Assembly: GCA_964545715.1 (NCBI GenBank)
Contig: CAZJHX010000206.1
Span: 1-16,414 of the forward strand
From: CAZJHX01 sp964545715
GTDB taxonomy: Bacteria > Myxococcota_A > UBA9042 > GCA-2863065
Reading direction: 5' to 3'
Length of the DNA: 16,414 nt
This document shows positions 7,594-14,445 of this stretch, one piece after another; position 1 is the stretch's first letter, and the number at the start of each line of letters is the position of its first letter. Position numbers and translations under genes: made by a program. The notes beneath the pieces were generated by a model. That model was given only the letters and a program-made list of their open reading frames with translations, was not told the origin of the DNA and did no database searches.

Positions 7594-8457
7594 ATGGAGA
7601 GCTACACGGGCTCGTCGGCGTGGTCGGCGAAAGACATCGCGCTGTTGGAGTCCAGTTTCGGTCGAATCCACGGCCGGCTGCCCGCTCACGTGGCCGGCTT
7701 CTACGCACTGCTATTTGAGCGGCGTCCGGATTTTCGTGCGCTCTTCACCGGCGATCCGGCGGCGCAGGCCCGCAAGCTGAGCGTCGCCTTGTCCTCCATT
7801 GTCGTCAGCGTCCGCGCGCCTGAGATGATGGCGTCGTCACTGGACTGGCTGCGAGACCGGCACGCCGGCGCGGGCGTCAGCGCTGAGGACTTCGGCCCCT
7901 TCATCGAGGTGTTGGTCGAGGCCCTGGAGGCAGCGCATGGAGACGGATGGTCCGCGGAGATCGAGGCCCTGTGGAGGCGCGGGCTGAACCAGGTGGCGAG
8001 TGTGCTCAAACACGGGGCGCATCGGGTCGACGCGCGCCCCGCAAGGGTCGACACGGACCTGTCTGCTCGGACGATCCGGATCGTGCAGTCCTCGTACCCG
8101 CGGCTGATGGCCGACGTGACGCTCTTTTATCGGTTCTACCGCCGCCTGTTCCGACGGTATCCGCACTATCGGCGGCTGTTCAACTCCGACCCGGCCACAC
8201 AACAACGCAAGCTCTCGGTGGCTCTGGCTTCTGTCGTCAGCAATCTCTCCAGCCCAGTGCCGCGCCTGGCGATGTTCAGAGAGATCGGTCGTCGCCACCG
8301 CGAGGCCGGCGTCACATCCGCCGACTTCGAGCCCTTCCTGGACGTGATCTGCGCGTGTTTTGCGGAGTCCCTCAACGTCCCCACGGACGACGAGTTGGTG
8401 CTCGGATGGCGAGCCGCGTTTGAGCGCGTTGCCGCCGTCATGACGGAGGACGGTTGA
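7594..8457 (+). CDS. Tandem two-domain globin (di-globin)
   Basis: The 287-aa soluble protein consists of two bacterial-type globin domains in a row, about 12-140 and 158-285. The copies resemble each other (DPAAQARKLSVAL versus DPATQQRKLSVAL). Compared with Vitreoscilla haemoglobin, recalled from memory, the haem-pocket residues are all present. Domain 1 has Tyr37 (B10), Phe51 (CD1), Gln58 (E7) and proximal His90 (F8). Domain 2 has Tyr182, Phe196, Gln203 and His235. The spacing is identical in both domains: 14, 7 and 32 residues between successive positions. Each domain should therefore bind haem. A Tyr-B10/Gln-E7 pocket is typical of flavohaemoglobin-like globins that bind O2 or react with NO, but no reductase domain is attached. 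The stop overlaps a possible TTG start of the downstream hybrid kinase, which suggests co-translation. A sensory, O2-storage or NO-detoxifying role are all possible; sensing is favoured by context only. Confidence 0.88.
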   Translation: MESYTGSSAWSAKDIALLESSFGRIHGRLPAHVAGFYALLFERRPDFRALFTGDPAAQARKLSVALSSIVVSVRAPEMMASSLDWLRDRHAGAGVSAEDFGPFIEVLVEALEAAHGDGWSAEIEALWRRGLNQVASVLKHGAHRVDARPARVDTDLSARTIRIVQSSYPRLMADVTLFYRFYRRLFRRYPHYRRLFNSDPATQQRKLSVALASVVSNLSSPVPRLAMFREIGRRHREAGVTSADFEPFLDVICACFAESLNVPTDDELVLGWRAAFERVAAVMTEDG

Positions 8458-8489
8458 CAGGACCGAACACGTCACGGTGTGATGCCCGC

Positions 8490-10634
8490 ATGTCCACATC
8501 GGAGACGAGTCGCGAGGCCCTACAGGCGGAAGTCGCGGTGCTGAAGCGCAAAGTGGCCGAGTACGAAAGTCGGCTGTCGTCGGGCGGAGCGGATTTCCCG
8601 TTTCTTGACGCGATGGAACGCATCAACGCCGCGATGCGCGGGGCTCAAAACGTGCGCGGCATGCTCAGCGCGGTGCTGGACGAGATGCTGGAGCTGTTCG
8701 CCTGCGACCGGGCGTGGCTCTTGTATCCGTGCGACCCGGACGCCCCCTCGTGGCGGGTGCCGATGGAGCGTACTCGCCAGGAGTGGCCGGGGGCGTTCGC
8801 CCTGAGCGTGGAAGTGCCGATGGACCCAGGGGCGTCTGACCTATTTCGGTCGGCGCTCGAGAATGATGGTCCACAGCCGTTTGACAGCGTGTCCAACCGC
8901 ACCATTCCGCAAGAGGTCGCCGAGGCGTTTTCCATTCGAACGCAGATGCTGGCCGCGGTGCACCCGCCGACGAGTCCACCATGGGTTTTGGGCATCCATC
9001 ACTGTGAGCGCCACCACGATTTTACGGAGCATGAGCAGCGCGTCTTTGGCGAGATCAGCCATCGCATGGCGGACGCCCTGGGCACCCTGCTGGTCATGCG
9101 CGATCTGAGGGAGAGCGAGCACCGCTTCCGTACGTTGGTGGAGCACGCGCCCGAGGCCATCGTTGTAATGACGGCCGACGGTGGCTTTGTCGACGCCAAC
9201 CCGCTCGCATGCGAGCTGTTTGGGCTGGACCGCGCCGCGTTGTTGAACACCACCTTTGCCGCGGTCAGCCCCGGCGCGCAGGCGGAAGGGGCGGCGTCGG
9301 CGGGCGCGGCGGCTCTGGCGATCAAGCGGGCCGCGGGCGGCCGCGGGCAGCGCTTCGAGTGGATTCACGTGGACACGGCCCAGCGTCGCCGGGTGTGCGC
9401 CGTGCACCTGGTGGGCCTGAAGGGCGGCGACGAGCCCATGGTCCGGGGGAGTATCACGGACATCACCGAGCAGCGCGCCCTGCGCCAGCAGGTGACTCAG
9501 CTGCAGAAGATGGAGGCGATCGGAGAGCTCGCCGGTGGTATCGCGCACGACTTCAACAATCAGCTCACTGTGATTCTCTCGTACGCCGATCTGTTGCGCC
9601 GCCAGTCCGATCTGTCGGGCCGGTCGCAGGATTTTGCACAGCGCATCCTCAAGTCCGGAGAGTCGGCGTCGGCGCTGGTGCGGGAGCTGTTGGCGTTTAG
9701 TCGTCGTGCCGAGCTGGAGGCGCGGCAGGTTGACCTGGCCGAGCAGGTGTCGGCGGCGGCGACCATGCTCACGGCGGCGCTTGGGAACGCGTTTCAGGTG
9801 ACGACGACGACGACGGATCAGCCGGTGCTGGTGCGGGTCGACCCGCAGCAGCTCGAGCAGGTGCTGATCAACCTGGGTACGAACGCGCGAGACGCGATGG
9901 GCGACAGCGGCAGGTTGGAGATTGCGCTTGGTACGGTGACGTTTGGGGACGGCGCGGATTGTCCGCCGGGGCTGCATCCGGGGCACTGGGCGGCGCTGCA
10001 CGTGGCCGATAATGGGTCCGGGATGGATGCGCAGACGGCGGATCGCGCCTTTGAGCCGTTCTTCACGACCAAGGAGGCAGGCAAGGGCACGGGCCTGGGC
10101 CTGTCGACAGCGTACGGGGTCGTGCAGCAGTCGGGCGGCACGATTACGGTCGAGAGCACGCCAGGAGAGGGCACCCGATTCACCGTGTATCTGCCCGTGT
10201 GCGGTACCGGCGATGAGCCCGCCGAGGCCGGCGCGTTGCCTGCGAAACCAGCGCAAGGCATGGGGGAGCGCGTCCTGGTGGTGGATGATCTCGCCGACGT
10301 CGCGATGGGGGCTGTCCACACGCTGCGGGAGGCCGGCTACAACGCTACCGCGGTTCAGCGCGGCTCGCTGGCGCTGGAGATCATCGGGTCGGAGGAGCCT
10401 CCACATGTGCTGCTGACTGACGTGGCCATGCCTCAGATGGATGGCGTCGAGCTGGCTAGCCGCGCCCTGCGACTGCGTCCCGACCTGCCGATCCTGTTCA
10501 CGACCGGCTTTGCCGCCGGAAGCATCCGCCTGCTGAGCCACTCCACCGTGCCTGTGCGCTTGCTGCAGAAGCCGTATCAGCCTGATGCGCTGCTGGAGTT
10601 GGTGCGGAGCGCGCTGGACGAGGGCGCTACATGA
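8490..10634 (+). CDS. Soluble hybrid sensor histidine kinase: GAF-PAS-HisKA-HATPase-receiver
   Basis: From ATG 8490 the protein has 714 residues and no membrane segment. A short coiled coil (about 10-30) is followed by a GAF-like domain (about 35-205), a PAS domain (about 210-325), a dimerisation domain with the H-box GGIAHDFNNQLT (phospho-acceptor H353) and an ATPase domain. The latter shows the N-box NLGTNARDA, G1 DNGSGM, F-box FEPFFTT and G2 GKGTGLGL. A C-terminal receiver domain (about 593-710) has acidic D599/D600, phospho-acceptor D644 (LLTDVAMPQMDG), T671/T672 and K694. There is no DNA-binding output, so phosphate probably passes to a partner encoded elsewhere. An alternative start, TTG 8454, overlaps the globin stop codon (TTGA) and has GGAGG 4 nt upstream; it would add 12 residues. 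Either way the gene looks coupled to the di-globin. The 3' end overlaps the convergent protease gene by 8 bp. Confidence 0.88.
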   Translation: MSTSETSREALQAEVAVLKRKVAEYESRLSSGGADFPFLDAMERINAAMRGAQNVRGMLSAVLDEMLELFACDRAWLLYPCDPDAPSWRVPMERTRQEWPGAFALSVEVPMDPGASDLFRSALENDGPQPFDSVSNRTIPQEVAEAFSIRTQMLAAVHPPTSPPWVLGIHHCERHHDFTEHEQRVFGEISHRMADALGTLLVMRDLRESEHRFRTLVEHAPEAIVVMTADGGFVDANPLACELFGLDRAALLNTTFAAVSPGAQAEGAASAGAAALAIKRAAGGRGQRFEWIHVDTAQRRRVCAVHLVGLKGGDEPMVRGSITDITEQRALRQQVTQLQKMEAIGELAGGIAHDFNNQLTVILSYADLLRRQSDLSGRSQDFAQRILKSGESASALVRELLAFSRRAELEARQVDLAEQVSAAATMLTAALGNAFQVTTTTTDQPVLVRVDPQQLEQVLINLGTNARDAMGDSGRLEIALGTVTFGDGADCPPGLHPGHWAALHVADNGSGMDAQTADRAFEPFFTTKEAGKGTGLGLSTAYGVVQQSGGTITVESTPGEGTRFTVYLPVCGTGDEPAEAGALPAKPAQGMGERVLVVDDLADVAMGAVHTLREAGYNATAVQRGSLALEIIGSEEPPHVLLTDVAMPQMDGVELASRALRLRPDLPILFTTGFAAGSIRLLSHSTVPVRLLQKPYQPDALLELVRSALDEGAT

Positions 10635-11319
10635 CAGCCCCTCCGTATTCCACGGTGGTTCTCCAGATGTCCCACAGGAAGTCCGTCAACCCGGGCAACC
10701 CGTCCCCCGCGTACGCGAGCGTGGCTCCGTACGATACGAAGTTGGCGGCAGGCAGGAACGCAAAGGCGAATGGGAAGCCGACGGAGTGGAGATCGTTCTG
10801 ATCTCTGTGGGTCTCCCGAAACGTGGAGATGGCGTGATAACTGACGGTTGCGCCCAGCGCTGCACGGACCCAAACGAGCCCCCAATCAGGCAGGAGGAGA
10901 TGCGTGATGATCACGGCTACCGAGAACGTGTTGAACCAGTACGGCGCGATTGTGATCAGCCAGTTACCCGTTCCGCCAACGTATCGTACGTGGCCGCCGT
11001 CCCGCCACGTAAGCCGCATGCCAACGACCCTGTGGAACGTGGCAAGCGCAAACACCGCGTGAGTCAGCTCGTGCTCGAAAGTGGAGAAGACGCTGCCCAG
11101 GGCCGGCCGCCTGAAGAGCAGCTTCCAAAACACCCAGTAGGCTGCGACGCCGGCGAAGAGGGGCCACATGACCGCGGGGTCCAGAGCAAGTCGCAGCGCC
11201 GTCTGGAGCAGCGCATAACCCGTGGCCGGGGCGAGAATGACAGACGCCAGCGCCACGGGCCACTTCAGTACGCCGAGTAGTCTGTCTGCGCCCGCCGGCA
11301 GCGTTCGAAGCAGGCTCAC
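10627..11319 (-). CDS. Putative membrane zinc metalloprotease with HELTH motif (M50-like)
   Basis: This protein of about 230 residues has several hydrophobic segments (roughly 20-45, 50-68, 85-100, 122-142, 147-160, 183-203). HELTH at residues 83-87 fits the HExxH zinc motif within a membrane segment, as in M50-type peptidases. The later NWLITIAPYWF also resembles M50B-like proteins, and the conserved-looking DQNDLHSVG near 173-181 could supply a third zinc ligand. No PDZ domain is present. I place the start at GTG 11319, where GTGA overlaps the stop of the upstream secreted-protein gene by 4 nt, indicating translational coupling. Upstream in this frame the sequence is the shadow of that gene. 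The protease and the secreted protein probably act together; whether one processes the other is unknown. The assignment rests on one motif plus topology. Confidence 0.65.
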   Translation of the reverse strand: MSLLRTLPAGADRLLGVLKWPVALASVILAPATGYALLQTALRLALDPAVMWPLFAGVAAYWVFWKLLFRRPALGSVFSTFEHELTHAVFALATFHRVVGMRLTWRDGGHVRYVGGTGNWLITIAPYWFNTFSVAVIITHLLLPDWGLVWVRAALGATVSYHAISTFRETHRDQNDLHSVGFPFAFAFLPAANFVSYGATLAYAGDGLPGLTDFLWDIWRTTVEYGGAVM

Positions 11320-11975
11320 CTGGTACGTCGCCACGTTCGGAGCACAGCGTCTGCCACAACGCGCGCCCGTGCGAGCCCCACGATAGTCTGATCGATCTTG
11401 TCTTCGGAGACGTCCAATGCCCAGCCGATGGCTTTGGTGAGCAGTCCACCCAACTTCGGGTGCTCTTTCTGAAAGGCCTCCAAACGCCCGAAGAACTCGC
11501 TGACCTGGGCCCGCACAGCGGTGCGACCGAGCCGTGCTCCGAGGGCGGCTTTGCGCAGATCGACCGAGATTTCGCGCTTGTCCCAGCCCTTGATCGGGAC
11601 CCACTTTCTGGTCGTGCCTTCTCTGAAGCGGCGCTTGACCTTCCGCAGTGCCTTGATCGACACCGCCAGCGTCACTTTGCCGGGCTTCGCAGCAAACGCC
11701 GGGACAGCGATCGTCAGCTCCCACTTCGCTTTGGCGAGCGCTGTGCCGGCGCCGAGGGCGCGGGGGACGAACCGATGTGTTGCCTCTTTGTGAAACACGA
11801 CGCTTCGCCGGTAGCAGAGCTCATAGTGCACCAGCGCCCCGAAGGTCTTGGACTCCCTGGTCCAAGCCGAGTCAACGTCAACGGCGAACACATCCGAAGA
11901 CGCAGGACGAGCGGTCAGCACAGTCATGGAGAGACAAAGCAGACCCACCAGGCGTGTCGCTATCTGTCCGGTCAT
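11316..11975 (-). CDS. Secreted protein of unknown function
   Basis: I do not recognise this 219-aa protein. It begins with a typical signal peptide (about 1-27, likely cleaved near PASS-DV), so it is exported. The mature part is very basic in the middle (about 105-150, many Lys/Arg) with beta-like stretches such as WELTIAVPAF and VTLAVSIKAL, followed by a mostly helical C-terminal half. No catalytic motif is visible. On the minus strand, GAGGA lies 7 nt before ATG 11975, the clearest Shine-Dalgarno sequence after the one at 16143. Its stop overlaps the GTG start of the HELTH membrane protein by 4 nt, so the two form a two-gene operon. Confidence 0.72.
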   Translation of the reverse strand: MTGQIATRLVGLLCLSMTVLTARPASSDVFAVDVDSAWTRESKTFGALVHYELCYRRSVVFHKEATHRFVPRALGAGTALAKAKWELTIAVPAFAAKPGKVTLAVSIKALRKVKRRFREGTTRKWVPIKGWDKREISVDLRKAALGARLGRTAVRAQVSEFFGRLEAFQKEHPKLGGLLTKAIGWALDVSEDKIDQTIVGLARARVVADAVLRTWRRTR

Positions 11976-12089
11976 TGGCGATTCCTCTTCATTTGGGGCG
12001 TTTGAACTGTCCTACCATCTGCTTGGAGAAACAGGAGCCGAAGCGTAAATAGCCCTCATCGAAGATGTTGTCGCGGATAGGCTGAAGAC

Positions 12090-12119
12090 CCGCAACATCC
12101 AGCGCTGTTGCGGTACAGT
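12090..12119 (+). promoter_or_regulatory. Perfect 8-bp inverted repeat abutting the -10 element of the EEP-fold gene
   Basis: CCGCAACA (12090-12097) and TGTTGCGG (12106-12113) are perfect inverted copies with an 8-nt spacer. TACAGT (12114-12119), a plausible -10 element, follows without a gap and ends 6 nt before ATG 12126. The repeat would occupy the spacer between -10 and -35, a typical repressor site. A terminator is unlikely because no T-run follows. This sits in the largest gap of the window (11976-12125). I see nothing else in that gap except the Shine-Dalgarno sequence of the minus-strand gene at its left edge. Confidence 0.5.
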
Positions 12120-12125
12120 CTAACA

Positions 12126-12959
12126 ATGCTGCAGTGGCTCGTCGCGGTCGTGGTGTGTGCGCAACCCCAGCATCGGCCCCTGATCGTCGCGACCTGGAAC
12201 ATCAAGCACCTGCACGCCGACGTAGGAAAAGGTAGCGCGCGACGCACTGAAGACGATTTCGCCCGTTTGGCGGGATATGCGCTCCGACTCAACGCCGACG
12301 TGATCGCCCTGCAGGAGATCGCAGGCCCCAGGGCGGCCGCGCGCGTGTTCAATCCGCGGATTTACGCGTTCCATTTCGCCGGCGGGGGCGGAGCGCAGCG
12401 GGTCGGTTTCGCCTACCGCCGAACGCTACGGGTTCGAAAGCTGCCGGATCTGAGGGAGATGTCGTTAGGGGGGACGGTGCGCGCGGGCGCCGATATCGAA
12501 GTTACGGTCGGTGGCGTATCCGTGCGACTGTTGGCTGTCCATCTGAAGGCGCGATGCGCCGAACAGCCCCTGGATACGGCGTCAAGACACTGCCGGAAGC
12601 TGAAGCGTCAGATACCGCTGCTCGAGGCGTGGATCGACCGCCGCGGCCGGGAAAAGACGCCCTTCCTGGTGGTCGGGGATTTCAATCGGAGGTTCGTTCC
12701 GGCAGACGAGGTCTGGCGTGACCTCGACGACGGTGAGCCCCCAGACGCCGATCTTACGGATCTCAGCGGCGGCCGCCGTCCCGCGTGCTGGGGTGGGCGC
12801 TACAAACGGTTCATAGACTTCATATTGGCAGGCCGGGTAAGCGCAGCGTGGGCGGTGCCGGGCTCGTTTCGTGAGTGGACGTATGAACAATCCGATGCGC
12901 CGTTCGAAAGGCAGCTGTCGGATCACTGTCCGCTCTCCGTTAGTCTCCGTCCGAGGTGA
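12126..12959 (+). CDS. Secreted endonuclease/exonuclease/phosphatase-fold hydrolase
   Basis: The 277-aa protein starts with a short hydrophobic segment (about 1-12, LQWLVAVVVCA) that should act as an export signal. The rest is an endonuclease/exonuclease/phosphatase domain with its whole active site: N25 (TWNIKHL), E64 (LQE), H139 (AVHL), D185 and N187 (GDFN), D231 (IDFIL) and D266-H267 (SDHCP). Such Mg2+-dependent enzymes cleave phosphodiester bonds in nucleic acids, sphingomyelin or phosphoinositides, and the sequence does not settle which. C144 and C156, near the catalytic H139, may form a disulfide, in keeping with export. I chose ATG 12126; TTG 12108 in the same frame would start inside the inverted repeat. 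The 3' end overlaps the convergent phosphodiesterase gene by 20 bp. Confidence 0.83.
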   Translation: MLQWLVAVVVCAQPQHRPLIVATWNIKHLHADVGKGSARRTEDDFARLAGYALRLNADVIALQEIAGPRAAARVFNPRIYAFHFAGGGGAQRVGFAYRRTLRVRKLPDLREMSLGGTVRAGADIEVTVGGVSVRLLAVHLKARCAEQPLDTASRHCRKLKRQIPLLEAWIDRRGREKTPFLVVGDFNRRFVPADEVWRDLDDGEPPDADLTDLSGGRRPACWGGRYKRFIDFILAGRVSAAWAVPGSFREWTYEQSDAPFERQLSDHCPLSVSLRPR

Positions 12960-14445
12960 CGCTCACCGATACCGCGCCAAGTGCGCCCACAACGCGGTCT
13001 GGGTGGTCCGTCATCAGTCCATCCACGTCTTTGTCGAGAACGCGCTTCGCCTGGGCCGGATCGGACGTGAACCAACATGTGCGAATCATGCCACGCGCCG
13101 ACAGCCGCCGGAGGCTGCGACGGCTCAGCAGTCGGTGGAACGTGTCGATGCCGTCGACCCCGCAGGCCGTCGCCGTCTCGCAGAGAAAAAAGGGCGAAAA
13201 CGGTGAGACCACCACGCAAACATCCGGACGCTCCCGCTTCATGGCTGAGGCCTCGCCGAAGCTCTCCCAATCCACGATGACGCGGCCGGCCGCGGTGGTT
13301 GCATCGACAACCCGTGACAGCTCCTGACGCGCGCCCGTAGTCCTCTTCATGTCGATAAACAGGACCATCTCCGCTAGCTCCGGGAGCGCGAGCACTTCCT
13401 CCAGCGTCGGCACGCTGTAGCCGCTTCGCGTTTTCAGCTGTCGCACGTCGGCAAGTGTCAGACTCTCCACACGGCCCTGTCCGTCCGTGGTCCGCCCGAC
13501 GGTCGTGTCGTGCATGAGGACCAGGGCGCCGTCGGACGTTCGCTGCACGTCGATCTCCACCATCGCGAGACCCAGCGCCGCCCCCGCGAGAACGGCCTCG
13601 ACTGTGTTTTCGTCCGAGATTCCTGCGGCCCCGCGATGCCCGATAACCACGCGCTCGCCGCGTCTCAGACGGTCTGGACGTGAAAGCGATGACGGCCGGC
13701 CGTCCCACGCGCGCTGCACCCACCACAGCGCCACCACACTGGCCGCCGCAGTCGCTCCGTACGCGGTATAAACCGACAGCGCCCCGCCATACGCGGCGTC
13801 CGACACGTCGGCGAGCAGCCCGTAGCCCAGCTGGTCAAACAACGAGCCTGCAGCGGCGCCGAGCACCGTAGCAGCGGCGAGACGGGGGAGAAATCGCCAC
13901 CCGCTCCTGCTGGCGAAGGCGCCCACGATCAGGGCGCCGATGACCCCGTGGTTCCAATGGTGTACCTCGACCCCCCCAATGAAGAGGCTGCGCTCTTCGT
14001 TCGGGATGTGCTGCGTCGCTGAGAAGGCCAACCGGTACGCGACGACTGTGAGTGCGGCAACGAAGACGACCCACGTGGACATGGCCGGGTAGAGGGTGGG
14101 GCCCGCCGTGTTCCGATCACCGGGGATCCGTGACAACGAGAGGACCACCGCCAGGCCGATTCCGGACCCCAGCAGCGCGGCGGTGCTCCAAGGTCCGTGA
14201 TGCGGCGACGCGGCTCCCTCGCGCACGACAAGCCAAACGAGAACGTCCGCGGACCAGCCGGCGCAACCCCAGAATACGGGCCCGGGCCCGCGCCTGCCGA
14301 AACAGGCGACGAACGAAGCCAGCAACAGCGCTGGGCCCGCCATCTGGGCTGGCGTGAGCCAAAGCGACCCGACGAGCAAAGGCGGGAACAGCGCGAGCGT
14401 CAGCCGGGACAGCGCCCACCCGCCGATGGCGGCTTGGGTGTTCAC
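12940..14445 (-). CDS. Glycerophosphodiester phosphodiesterase fused to an N-terminal polytopic membrane domain
   Basis: The 501-aa protein has two parts. Residues 1-245 hold about six to eight hydrophobic segments, with VHHWNHG at about 161-167 and an acidic stretch near 203-216 (FDQLGYGLLADVSD); this resembles small polytopic membrane proteins with an HH-x-x-x-G signature but has no assigned function. Residues 265-485 are a GDPD-type TIM barrel: H270-R271 (VIGHRG), E279-N280, E297 and D299 (VEIDVQ), H312 (LMHD) and K367. These match the metal-binding and acid-base residues of enzymes that split glycerophosphodiesters into glycerol-3-phosphate and an alcohol. The barrel is probably held at the membrane. 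The start GTG 14445 overlaps the upstream stop as GTGA, so translation is coupled to the eight-helix protein gene. Reading further upstream only gives that gene's shadow. Confidence 0.82.
   Translation of the reverse strand: MNTQAAIGGWALSRLTLALFPPLLVGSLWLTPAQMAGPALLLASFVACFGRRGPGPVFWGCAGWSADVLVWLVVREGAASPHHGPWSTAALLGSGIGLAVVLSLSRIPGDRNTAGPTLYPAMSTWVVFVAALTVVAYRLAFSATQHIPNEERSLFIGGVEVHHWNHGVIGALIVGAFASRSGWRFLPRLAAATVLGAAAGSLFDQLGYGLLADVSDAAYGGALSVYTAYGATAAASVVALWWVQRAWDGRPSSLSRPDRLRRGERVVIGHRGAAGISDENTVEAVLAGAALGLAMVEIDVQRTSDGALVLMHDTTVGRTTDGQGRVESLTLADVRQLKTRSGYSVPTLEEVLALPELAEMVLFIDMKRTTGARQELSRVVDATTAAGRVIVDWESFGEASAMKRERPDVCVVVSPFSPFFLCETATACGVDGIDTFHRLLSRRSLRRLSARGMIRTCWFTSDPAQAKRVLDKDVDGLMTDHPDRVVGALGAVSVSVTSDGD

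Noticed and set aside
11320..11724. Longer version of the HELTH membrane protein starting up to 11724
   Set aside because: The added part is an Arg/Gln/Gly-rich shadow of the secreted-protein gene, while the GTG at 11319 gives a coupled start directly before the membrane domain.
12108..12125. TTG 12108 as start of the EEP-fold protein
   Set aside because: It lies inside the inverted repeat and before the -10 hexamer. ATG 12126 fits the signal peptide and promoter better.
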